From an uncultured Tateyamaria sp. (GTDB lineage: Bacteria > Pseudomonadota > Alphaproteobacteria > Rhodobacterales > Rhodobacteraceae), in assembly GCF_947494755.1 (NCBI RefSeq), contig NZ_CANLVZ010000004.1, positions 212,275 to 276,274 of the forward strand: a stretch of 64,000 nucleotides of DNA. Direction: 5' to 3'. Below are positions 37,165 to 44,518 of the stretch, piece by piece. Numbering within the stretch: position 1 is the first letter of the stretch; every line of letters begins with the position of its first letter. The position numbers and the translations under genes were made by a program. Below the pieces are notes generated by a model that had not been told where the DNA came from, made no database searches, and worked only from the letters and a program-made list of their open reading frames with translations.

Positions 37165-37193
37165 GTTATACGTGCAACCGTTCGCAGAGTCAA
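37165..37193 (-). promoter_or_regulatory. Predicted sigma-70 promoter of the GTA cluster
   Basis: On the minus strand, TTGACT (37188-37193), a 17-bp spacer and TATAAC (37165-37170). The predicted transcript starts near 37158 and has a leader of about 100 nt before g1. It is the best promoter-like sequence between mltG and g1. Confidence 0.6.
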
Positions 37194-37258
37194 GTGGTTT
37201 GATGGGGCGACGCGCCCGCTAAGCGTACGGTATGATTAATAAATTCCTACATTCCGGG

Positions 37259-37273
37259 TTAATGTCGGGTTAA
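37259..37273. promoter_or_regulatory. CtrA-type box upstream of the GTA promoter
   Basis: TTAA-TGTCGGG-TTAA, an exact TTAA-N7-TTAA, the consensus of the alphaproteobacterial cell-cycle/GTA regulator CtrA. It is centred about 75 bp upstream of the predicted -35. Confidence 0.65.
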
Positions 37274-37332
37274 CCTGCGGGTAAGCCACTGATGTCACGA
37301 AACAACTCACGCGTGTCTTTCAGCGTCACGCG

Positions 37333-37355
37333 GGCGGAGGACACCTCCGCCTTAC
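37333..37355. repeat. Palindromic repeat unit A (REP-like)
   Basis: GGCGGAGG-ACA-CCTCCGCC followed by TTAC. It is the inverted relative of unit B at 37375-37400, with one base pair swapped on both arms. Confidence 0.65.
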
Positions 37356-37374
37356 ACCCACACCGTTTCGCTAC

Positions 37375-37400
37375 GTAAGGCGCAGGTGTCCTGCGCCCTA
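37375..37400. repeat. Palindromic repeat unit B (REP-like), containing the mltG stop codon
   Basis: GTAAGGCGCAGG-TGT-CCTGCGCCCTAC. In reverse complement it matches unit A except for a compensated G-C to C-G swap in the stem. The TAG stop of mltG (37398-37400) is part of it. Confidence 0.65.
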
Positions 37401-38564
37401 CCCGCCATCCGTTTCATTGGCCCGCTCCGCCTCGATCTCACGCCAGCGCGCCACATTGCGGTTGTGCTCGTCCAGCGTCTCGGCAAACGCGTGGCCGCCC
37501 GTGCCATCGGCAACAAAGAACACATAGTTCGTGTCCTCCGGCTGCCCCGCCGCCATCAGGCTCGCGCGCCCGGGGTTCGCAATCGGGGTCGGCGGCAGCC
37601 CTTCGATCACATAGGTGTTCCACGGCGTCGCCTCACGCAGCTCGGACCGACGCAGGCCACGACCCAAGACACCCTGCCCCTTGGTCACACCATAAATGAC
37701 GGTCGGGTCCGTCTGCAGGCGCATCCCGCGGTTCAGCCGGTTGATGAACACGCTCGCCACCTGCTCGCGTTCTTCGGCGACACCCGTCTCCTTCTCGATG
37801 ATCGAGGCCAGCGTCAGCAAATCCTCCGGGCTCTCCAGCGGCAGATCCGGATCGCGCGACTGCCAGGCTTCGGCAACGATCTCCTCCTGCCGTTCGGCCA
37901 TCTGCGCAAGGATCGCGTTGCGATCATCACCGGGGCGCACCTCATAGCTGTCGGGGGCCAGGGCACCTTCCGGGGGCACCTCGGGCACATCGCCTTCCAG
38001 CACATCCATGTTGCGCAAGGCATCGACCACCTGCCAGCTCGTGACCCCTTCGGCCATCGCCACGCGATAACGCGTGTCCTGCGCGGCCCGTTTCTCCGTA
38101 TAGATCTCGGGCGTGTCCTCCACACCAGGCTCGAACGCCACCCGTTCGACAAAACGATTGTCGGCCGGATCCAACTCGCGCACCTGCGCGCTTAACCGGT
38201 TCACACCGATGCGGTATACTATCTCGGTGCCGCAGGTGCTCGCGCCGCCACGGGTGACCACATCAACGATCTCTTCCATCGACGCGCCCGGTTCCACCAG
38301 ATAGCTGCCCGCCTTCAACTGGTTGGTCTTGCCCTGATAATCCGCACCCACCCGAAAGATCGAAGCACTGCTCACAGCGCCTTCTTCCTCAAGGTTGCGG
38401 CTCACCCGGCGAAAGTTGGTGCCACGCTCGACCTGCAAACAGATTGCATCCGCCAGCGGCCCCGGCCCTTCATATTGCCCACGCCCCCACAGAATGACGC
38501 CGCCTGCAAGAAACAGGCCAACAATCAAAAACGTCAGCGCATTAGAGGCGATGCCGCGCCACAT
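37398..38564 (-). CDS. mltG: Endolytic murein transglycosylase
   Basis: A 388-residue MltG (YceG family), which cleaves nascent glycan strands and helps terminate their synthesis. It has one N-terminal membrane span (about 8-30), a LysM-like region, then the catalytic domain with the glutamate in LLTLASIIEKETGV and the blocks VFINRLNRGMRLQTDPTVIYG and NTYVIEGLPPTPIANPG. It starts 1 bp from the fabF stop. The fabF-mltG pairing is normal in alphaproteobacteria. Its stop codon is embedded in a palindromic repeat. Confidence 0.95.
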   Translation of the reverse strand: MWRGIASNALTFLIVGLFLAGGVILWGRGQYEGPGPLADAICLQVERGTNFRRVSRNLEEEGAVSSASIFRVGADYQGKTNQLKAGSYLVEPGASMEEIVDVVTRGGASTCGTEIVYRIGVNRLSAQVRELDPADNRFVERVAFEPGVEDTPEIYTEKRAAQDTRYRVAMAEGVTSWQVVDALRNMDVLEGDVPEVPPEGALAPDSYEVRPGDDRNAILAQMAERQEEIVAEAWQSRDPDLPLESPEDLLTLASIIEKETGVAEEREQVASVFINRLNRGMRLQTDPTVIYGVTKGQGVLGRGLRRSELREATPWNTYVIEGLPPTPIANPGRASLMAAGQPEDTNYVFFVADGTGGHAFAETLDEHNRNVARWREIEAERANETDGG

Positions 38565-39826
38565 CAGCCGACCTTCCCAAAGATCACGCTCGCATTGGTC
38601 CCGCCAAAGCCAAAGCTGTTGGACAAGGCCACATTCACTTTACGCTCCCGCTTGGCATTGGGGGCAAGATCAACGGGCGTCTCCACCGCCGGGTTGTCGA
38701 GGTTGATGGTCGGCGGACAAACCTGATCACGGATCGCGAGGATCGAAAAAATCGCCTCGATCGCACCGGCAGCGCCCAGCAAATGCCCGGTCGCGGATTT
38801 GGTCGAAGACATCGTGATGTTGCCCGCATGATCCCCCAACATCCGCTCCACCGCACCTAACTCGATGGTGTCGGCCATGGTCGAGGTGCCATGCGCGTTG
38901 ATATAGTCGATATCCTTGGGCTCCAGCCCCGCATTGCGCAGAGCCGCGCGCATCGACCGCTCACCGCCCTCACCATCCTCGGAAGGCGCAGTGATGTGAT
39001 AGGCATCACCCGACAGACCATAGCCAAGCACCTCGGCATAGATCTTGGCGCCGCGTGCGACGGCATGTTCGTATTCCTCTAGCACCACGATGCCCGCGCC
39101 CTCACCCATGACGAACCCGTCGCGGTCCGCATCATAGGGGCGGCTCGCGGCTTTGGGATCGTCTGCACGTTTGGTCGACAGCGCCTTGCACGCGTTAAAG
39201 CCCGCGATCCCGATCTTGCAGATCGCAGCCTCGGCACCGCCGGCCACCATCACATCCGCATCGCCCAGCATGATCAGACGGGCCGCGTCGCCAATGGCGT
39301 GGGCACCGGTCGAACAGGCCGTCACAACCGAATGGTTCGGCCCCTTGAATTGATATTTGATGCTCACCTGACCCGAAATCAGGTTGATCAGGGCACCGGG
39401 CACAAAGAATGGGCTGACACGACGCGGGCCCTTCTCTTCCATCAGCAAGGCGGTGTTGGCGATGGAATTGAGACCGCCAATGCCCGAGCCGATCAAAACG
39501 CCCGTGCGCTCACGATCTTCGCGACCTTCGGGCATCCAGCCGGAATCCTCAACCGCCTGCTGCGCGGCAGCCAGACCGAACATGATGAAAGTGTCGACCT
39601 TGCGCTGTTCCTTGGGCTCCATATAGGTGTCGGCGTTAAACGTCCCGTCCGAGCCGTCACCCAACGGCACTTCGCAGGCATAGGTGGTGGCAAGACCTTC
39701 GGTATCAAAGCCCGTGATCGGCCCAGCGCCCGACTGACCATCAAGGATGCGCGACCAGCTGGCCTCGACCCCATCGGCCAATGGCGTCACAAGACCCAAT
39801 CCCGTCACAACGACTCTACGCATCAT
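38564..39826 (-). CDS. fabF: 3-oxoacyl-ACP synthase II
   Basis: A 420-residue KAS II that elongates acyl-ACP with malonyl-ACP. The active-site cysteine lies in VTACSTGAHAIGDA, and the two histidines are in NAHGTSTM and KSATGHLLGAAG. The start was set at ATG 39826, with AAGGGG upstream; the adjacent ATG 39823 is equally possible. An upstream extension of 11 residues is not family-like. Normally it follows acpP directly; here 2 kb of other genes intervene. Confidence 0.96.
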   Translation of the reverse strand: MMRRVVVTGLGLVTPLADGVEASWSRILDGQSGAGPITGFDTEGLATTYACEVPLGDGSDGTFNADTYMEPKEQRKVDTFIMFGLAAAQQAVEDSGWMPEGREDRERTGVLIGSGIGGLNSIANTALLMEEKGPRRVSPFFVPGALINLISGQVSIKYQFKGPNHSVVTACSTGAHAIGDAARLIMLGDADVMVAGGAEAAICKIGIAGFNACKALSTKRADDPKAASRPYDADRDGFVMGEGAGIVVLEEYEHAVARGAKIYAEVLGYGLSGDAYHITAPSEDGEGGERSMRAALRNAGLEPKDIDYINAHGTSTMADTIELGAVERMLGDHAGNITMSSTKSATGHLLGAAGAIEAIFSILAIRDQVCPPTINLDNPAVETPVDLAPNAKRERKVNVALSNSFGFGGTNASVIFGKVG

Positions 39827-40043
39827 TCCTGCCCCTTCGCATTCTCGTTGGCGGGTCATACCGCGCCCGCCACCCGCTGTTCAAGCCCCGCGGTTGGATC
39901 GGCGGTGTTGGACATAGAAAGCGGAAGAGAAAGGGATGTGTGGCCAAGATGCGCGCCTGCGGCAATGGCCAGGTTTTGAGCCTAGACTACTTGATCGTGT
40001 CTGGGCTAGGAAGTGCTGCTTTCTGACGGGCTGCTCATCAGGA

Positions 40044-40424
40044 CTATTGCATTCCGCCCGTCAGATCTTCTGCGAGCATGAGTGCGTTGCCGTCGGGGTC
40101 ATAAAATGTCGCCGTTTTGACCATACCTTCGACGACATCAGTCGCGCCATCAAATCTAATTTCGGCTTGCTCCATTTTCCGTCTCGCAGCATCTAAGTCG
40201 GCGATGCCAAAGACAGGCACGCAATTACCCGGTGCAGGTTTGGTGTGTTCACCAAGGCCAATTGTTACGCCGGTCGTATTCGTCCGAAGTTCCGACCAGC
40301 CTGCGTCGTCTGCATGATAAATAAGATCAAAACCTAACATGCTGCCGTACCAATCCGCACTTGCATGGCGATCCTTGACGGACAGGGCAATGGTCATGGT
40401 TTCATCGGGCGAAATGAGAGACAT
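40044..40424 (-). CDS. VOC family protein
   Basis: A 126-residue glyoxalase/bleomycin resistance-fold protein. The N-terminal block ALSVKDRHASADWYGSMLGFDLIYH and C-terminal block TATFYDPDGNALMLAED are typical. It is divergent from the HxlR-like regulator with a 39-bp AT-rich gap, so it is likely the regulator's target. The composition of this pair is AT-richer than the neighbours, suggesting later acquisition. Substrate unknown. Confidence 0.85.
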   Translation of the reverse strand: MSLISPDETMTIALSVKDRHASADWYGSMLGFDLIYHADDAGWSELRTNTTGVTIGLGEHTKPAPGNCVPVFGIADLDAARRKMEQAEIRFDGATDVVEGMVKTATFYDPDGNALMLAEDLTGGMQ

Positions 40425-40463
40425 GGGCTTTCCTTTTTTACTAAAATATATTAACTATACTTT
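40425..40463. promoter_or_regulatory. Divergent promoter between VOC gene and HxlR-like regulator
   Basis: A 39-bp gap with an AT-rich core, TATA-TTAAC-TATA (around 40448-40460), a plausible HxlR-type operator overlapping both promoters. Confidence 0.4.
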
Positions 40464-41006
40464 ATGGACATTAAGCTACTTGTCAACATCACTTCAAGGG
40501 CCTGGGCTATTCCCATTTTATCGAGCCTGCATACAGGTGTCGCTGGACGCCAGGCACCTCTGTTGGCTGCAACTGGCGCAAGTAGAACCGCCTTTGCCCA
40601 AAGCATGGAACACCTGATTATGATGGGATTGCTGGAACGAAACCCCGGCCATGGCCACCCGTTGCGCCCGGAATTTCGGCTCACTTCACTGGGATGTTCT
40701 GCAGCTGCCGTTGCTCATGAATTTCAAACTGCAGCTGGCAAAGCGGATCAGGACTTGCTCCGTCGGTCTTGGACTTTGCCAGTTTTAACGTCGCTCGGCA
40801 CGCCACACCGCTTTAATGATATTAAGCGAAATTTGCCCTCAATTTCGGATCGGGCATTGTCACAATCGTTGAAAACGATGGAAGTCAGAAGTTGGGTGTG
40901 CCGAAGCATCGACGACAGCGCCCGCCCCCCTAGATCAGTCTACGCAGCGGTAAACGCCGGCGCAGTGATAAGTCGCGCAGCCGCCCGAGAATTCAGGTTC
41001 GTCTAA
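40464..41006 (+). CDS. HxlR-like regulator with two winged-helix domains
   Basis: A 180-residue protein that looks like two HxlR-type winged helices in tandem. Residues 5-75 (SRAWAIPILSSLHTG, then FAQSMEHLIMMGLLERNPG, FRLTSLG) and residues 98-167 (RRSWTLPVLTSLGTPHRFNDIKRNLPSISDRALSQSL, then PPRSVYAAVNAG) follow the same pattern. HxlR proteins normally carry one domain and dimerise, so this may be a pre-fused dimer. It is divergent from a VOC gene it may control. Confidence 0.75.
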   Translation: MDIKLLVNITSRAWAIPILSSLHTGVAGRQAPLLAATGASRTAFAQSMEHLIMMGLLERNPGHGHPLRPEFRLTSLGCSAAAVAHEFQTAAGKADQDLLRRSWTLPVLTSLGTPHRFNDIKRNLPSISDRALSQSLKTMEVRSWVCRSIDDSARPPRSVYAAVNAGAVISRAAAREFRFV

Positions 41007-41089
41007 GAAAATCGAACATTTGCCAATCACGGGCCGAAGGTCGGTGAAGTCCCGCAACCCCGGTTCTCCCCCATCATCACCACGCCCCC

Positions 41090-41626
41090 CTACACCTGTG
41101 GCGGCGACTTTCTCAGCATCAACCGTACGGCACCGTCGCCGTGCTCTGCGTCCCGCATCGCGACATATCCCAAGCGGTCCGCGATCCGAAGCGATGCGTC
41201 GTGGGCGGGGTCGATCATGCACACCAGCGGGCCGGTCACCACACGGTCGAACCAGTCATGGGCGGCCTGCACCGCCTCAAGGCCAAGGCCAATGCCCTGC
41301 GCTTCGGGGGCCAGTACCCATCCCGCTTCGGGGACACTATCAAAATCCTCGCCCATGCCGCGCGCGCCGTGGAAAAAGCCTGCCTGCCCGACAAGGGATT
41401 TCGTGCGGTGTTCCTCGATCCCCCATTGACCAAAGCCGGTAACCTGCCAGTGCCCGGCGATGGCGATGAACGCCTTCCAGGACGTCTCGCGGCTGCGCGG
41501 GGCACCGCCAATGTGGCGCGCGACCTCAGGCATCGCCCAGATCTCGGCGAAGCGGTCAAATTCACCGGGGCGCATCGCACGCAAGGTGGTGCGCGCCGTG
41601 TTGATTGTCGGCACATGTCTGCTCAT
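41090..41626 (-). CDS. GNAT family N-acetyltransferase
   Basis: A 178-residue RimJ/RimL-type acetyltransferase. The N-terminal TARTTLRAMRPGEFDRFAEIW-type block (PTINTARTTLRAM), the acetyl-CoA loop region WVLAPEAQGIGLGLEAVQAAHDW, and the C-terminal IDPAHDASLRIADRLGYV are clear. Substrate is not predictable. It belongs to the block inserted between acpP and fabF. Confidence 0.88.
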   Translation of the reverse strand: MSRHVPTINTARTTLRAMRPGEFDRFAEIWAMPEVARHIGGAPRSRETSWKAFIAIAGHWQVTGFGQWGIEEHRTKSLVGQAGFFHGARGMGEDFDSVPEAGWVLAPEAQGIGLGLEAVQAAHDWFDRVVTGPLVCMIDPAHDASLRIADRLGYVAMRDAEHGDGAVRLMLRKSPPQV

Positions 41627-41711
41627 GTCTGGTGTCCTGCCCGATCACCTGATTTTTTTACAAACTTGCGCATCCGGGCGCAGGAAAGGCAAGCACCCAC
41701 ACGTGACAAAA

Positions 41712-41747
41712 CGAAAAACGGCGCCCTTCCGCGAGGAAGAGCGCCGT
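41712..41747 (-). terminator. Intrinsic terminator after acpP
   Basis: On the minus strand ACGGCGCtCTTCC, a TCGC loop, GGAAGgGCGCCGT and TTTTTCGTTTT. It lies 26 bp after the acpP stop and would isolate acpP from the inserted genes. Confidence 0.9.
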
Positions 41748-41772
41748 CTGATCAGGCACAAGCGTGCAAAAC

Positions 41773-42006
41773 TTACGATGCCTTGGAGATAAAGCTCACA
41801 GCGTCGCCAAATGTCTGGATGGTTTCGGCTGCGTCATCGGGGATTTCGATGCCGAACTCTTCTTCGAAAGCCATGACCAGCTCGACCGTATCAAGGCTAT
41901 CTGCGCCCAGATCGTCGATGAACGAGGCATTCTCGGTCACTTTGTCCTCTTCAACACCAAGGTGTTCCACAACGATCTTCTTCACGCGCTCCGCGATGTC
42001 GCTCAT
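41773..42006 (-). CDS. acpP: Acyl carrier protein
   Basis: A 77-residue acidic ACP. The phosphopantetheine serine is S37 in [21 protein letters not shown]. It shuttles acyl chains in fatty acid synthesis. Its 184-bp upstream gap to fabG contains no other gene and presumably a promoter. It is followed by its own terminator. Confidence 0.98.
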   Translation of the reverse strand: MSDIAERVKKIVVEHLGVEEDKVTENASFIDDLGADSLDTVELVMAFEEEFGIEIPDDAAETIQTFGDAVSFISKAS

Positions 42007-42190
42007 ATGACTGTCCTCATTCTACCGGGGCAATATTGTGCGCCCCCAAGTGGTGTCCCCTGACGTGGCGGGGCTCTGGTCTTTGCCCCTTGGGGCGGTG
42101 ATGCGTTTGCCTCTCGAAAGGTCCAAACGCTGAAATCTGCGCCCCCTTTAGCATATCCCAAAAAGATGGCAAGGGTTGTGGCGCGCGCGT

Positions 42191-42928
42191 CTATAACATG
42201 GCCATGCCACCATTGACGTGCAAGGTGGTGCCTGTCACATAAGACGCTTCGGGGCTTGCCAGATAGAGCACGGCAGAGGCGACTTCATGCGCCTCGCCCA
42301 TCCGACCGGCAGGAATTTGTCCCATGATTCCAGTCTTTTGCTCATCCGTCAGCTTATCTGTCATGGCCGTTGCGATAAAGCCCGGTGCCACCGCATTCAC
42401 CGTGATCCCGCGGCTTGCCACCTCGTAGGCGAGGCTCTTTGACATGCCCACCATCCCCGCCTTAGAGGCCGCATAGTTCGCCTGACCGGGATTGCCGGTG
42501 GCCCCCACAACCGAACTGATATTGATAATCCGGCCCCACCGCGCCTTCATCATGCCGCGCATCACGTTCTTGCACAGTTTGAAGGTCGAGGTGAGGTTCA
42601 CGTTCAACACGGACTGCCATTCTTCGTCCGACATCCGCATGAACAGGTTGTCGCGCGTGATCCCTGCGTTGTTGACCAGAATGTCGACCGACCCCATGGC
42701 CGTCGTCGCCTCTTTTATCAGCCCATCGACAGCCTCGAAATCGCTGAGGTTGCAGGGCAGCACATGCGCGCGCGCTCCCAGATCATCCGCCAGCGCCTGC
42801 AACGGATCCACCCGCGTCCCGCTAAGGCCAACGGTCGCCCCTGCGCCATGCAAGGTGCGTGCGATATCGGCCCCGATGCCACCCGAAGCCCCCGTCACCA
42901 GCGCTGTTTTTCCTGTCAGATCAAACAT
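42191..42928 (-). CDS. fabG: 3-oxoacyl-ACP reductase
   Basis: A 245-residue FabG, NADPH-dependent reductase of the fatty acid cycle. It has TGASGGIG at residues 12-19, NNAGITRDN, the catalytic SSVVG serine region and YAASK, and the C-terminal YVTGTTLHVNGGMAML. It starts 14 bp after the GyrI-like gene. Confidence 0.97.
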   Translation of the reverse strand: MFDLTGKTALVTGASGGIGADIARTLHGAGATVGLSGTRVDPLQALADDLGARAHVLPCNLSDFEAVDGLIKEATTAMGSVDILVNNAGITRDNLFMRMSDEEWQSVLNVNLTSTFKLCKNVMRGMMKARWGRIINISSVVGATGNPGQANYAASKAGMVGMSKSLAYEVASRGITVNAVAPGFIATAMTDKLTDEQKTGIMGQIPAGRMGEAHEVASAVLYLASPEASYVTGTTLHVNGGMAML

Positions 42929-42942
42929 ATCCGTCCCTTACC

Positions 42943-43383
42943 TTAAGTCTCTTTTGTCACGTCAATGTAGACGTCCACCACGTTCAGGTCCGCATTGCGC
43001 GCCACCTGTCGATATATCTCGCGCGCCCACGTACCCCGCATGCGGCCCAGATTGGCAATCTCGGCGCTCAGGTCCTGATAGACTTGCGCCAGCCCGTCAA
43101 AGCCGCCTCGATGGCGGTGCATCAGGGCCTCTGACCCGGGGGCCTCGAACATCTCGAATCCGGGCAATGGCGCATCAAGCGGGACGCCCGCGCGCACTTC
43201 CATCTGGTCGCCCTCAATCCGGTAAAGCGCCGTCTGCGGCCCCACATAGAAGAAACCCGCCTGCCCGATAGCGGCGTCGAGCCGCCCGAAGATGTTCGGG
43301 ATCAGCCGCAACCGGTCCGCAAAGGGCACCGTTTCCACTACCCCGCCAAGCGTGACCGTATCGAGCGAGACCAGCTCAGCCAT
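42943..43383 (-). CDS. GyrI-like small-molecule-binding domain protein in the fab operon
   Basis: A 146-residue single-domain protein resembling the GyrI/AraC-effector fold: an early beta-strand block (VTLGGVVETVPFADRLRLIPNIFGRLDAAIG), central YRIEGDQMEVRAGVPL and the C-terminal EIYRQVARNADLNVVDVYIDV. No DNA-binding domain is present. The ATG lies inside the end of fabD, giving overlap, so it is coupled to fatty acid synthesis genes. Function there is unknown; ligand sensing is an inference. The assignment by pattern is moderately secure. Confidence 0.7.
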   Translation of the reverse strand: MAELVSLDTVTLGGVVETVPFADRLRLIPNIFGRLDAAIGQAGFFYVGPQTALYRIEGDQMEVRAGVPLDAPLPGFEMFEAPGSEALMHRHRGGFDGLAQVYQDLSAEIANLGRMRGTWAREIYRQVARNADLNVVDVYIDVTKET

Positions 43384-44308
43384 CAAGGACAGCCTTCACA
43401 TCATCGGGCGTGCCCACAGCGCGGCTGGAGATGCTGCGATCAATGCGGCGGATCATGCCGGACAGGGCCTTGCCCGCGCCAACCTCCCACATCTCGGTCA
43501 CGCCTTGCGCGCCCATCCACGCCACGCTTTCGCGCCAACGCACCGATCCCGTCACCTGCTGTACAAGCATCTCGCGCAACTGATCCGGGTCGCCGACTGC
43601 TTCGGCCTGCACATTCGTGACCACAGGCACGGCAGGGGCATCGAAGGTCACCGTGCTCAGCGCCTCGGCCATCACCGCCGCCGCAGGTTCCATCAAGGCG
43701 CAATGAAACGGGGCAGACACTGGCAGCAGCACCGCCCGCTTGGCCCCCTTGGCCTTGGCCAGTTCAATGGCGCGCTCAACCGCCGCCTTGTGACCTGACA
43801 CGACCACCTGGCCGGGGTCATTGTCATTGGCCGCCTGACAGACCTCGCCCTCAGCCGCCTCGGCCGCAACCTCAGTCACGGCCTCAAAGTCCAACCCCAA
43901 CAGGGCCGCCATCGCGCCCACACCCACGGGCACGGCCTCCTGCATGGCGCGGCCCCGGGTGCGCAACAGGCGCGCAGTGTCCGCAATGCTGAGCGCACCT
44001 GCCGCACAGAGGGCGGAATATTCGCCCAAGGAATGCCCGGCCACAAACGCGGCCCGGTCAATGCCCACGCCCTCGGCATCAAGGGCCCGCATCGCAGCCA
44101 TGGATGTGGCCATCAAGGCAGGCTGTGCATTCTGGGTCAGCGTCAGCGTCCCGGCATCGCCCTCCCAAATGAGCGCACTCAGCTTTTCGCCCAGGGCGTC
44201 GTCCACCTCGTCAAACACCGCTTGTGCCGCCGGATAGGCCTGCGCCAGATCGCGGCCCATCCCGATGGTCTGCGCGCCCTGCCCGGGAAATACGAATGCT
44301 ACACTCAT
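43376..44308 (-). CDS. fabD: Malonyl-CoA:ACP malonyltransferase
   Basis: A 310-residue FabD loading malonyl onto ACP. The GQGAQ motif at the start, the catalytic serine in GHSLGEYSALCAAG and the histidine in SAPFHCALM are clear. An upstream extension of 21 residues is unrelated and was dropped. The order on this strand is fabD, GyrI-like, fabG, acpP. Confidence 0.97.
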   Translation of the reverse strand: MSVAFVFPGQGAQTIGMGRDLAQAYPAAQAVFDEVDDALGEKLSALIWEGDAGTLTLTQNAQPALMATSMAAMRALDAEGVGIDRAAFVAGHSLGEYSALCAAGALSIADTARLLRTRGRAMQEAVPVGVGAMAALLGLDFEAVTEVAAEAAEGEVCQAANDNDPGQVVVSGHKAAVERAIELAKAKGAKRAVLLPVSAPFHCALMEPAAAVMAEALSTVTFDAPAVPVVTNVQAEAVGDPDQLREMLVQQVTGSVRWRESVAWMGAQGVTEMWEVGAGKALSGMIRRIDRSISSRAVGTPDDVKAVLDG

Positions 44309-44518
44309 CTTCTCTGCCCTGTTCGTTTCTTGCTGCCCTGTCGGTGTAGTCGCGCAGATGCGCCCCGACAAGACCCCGACACCGGCGGCAAGGACAAGCC
44401 TGCACGGGTGATGTGCAGGAATTGCCGGTTGTCTTGGCGCCGGATCACGTCACATTATCGCATAATATCAAGGGGCCGCGTGTTACCCCATCGATCCAAC
44501 AGCGCCGGAGTACGCCCG

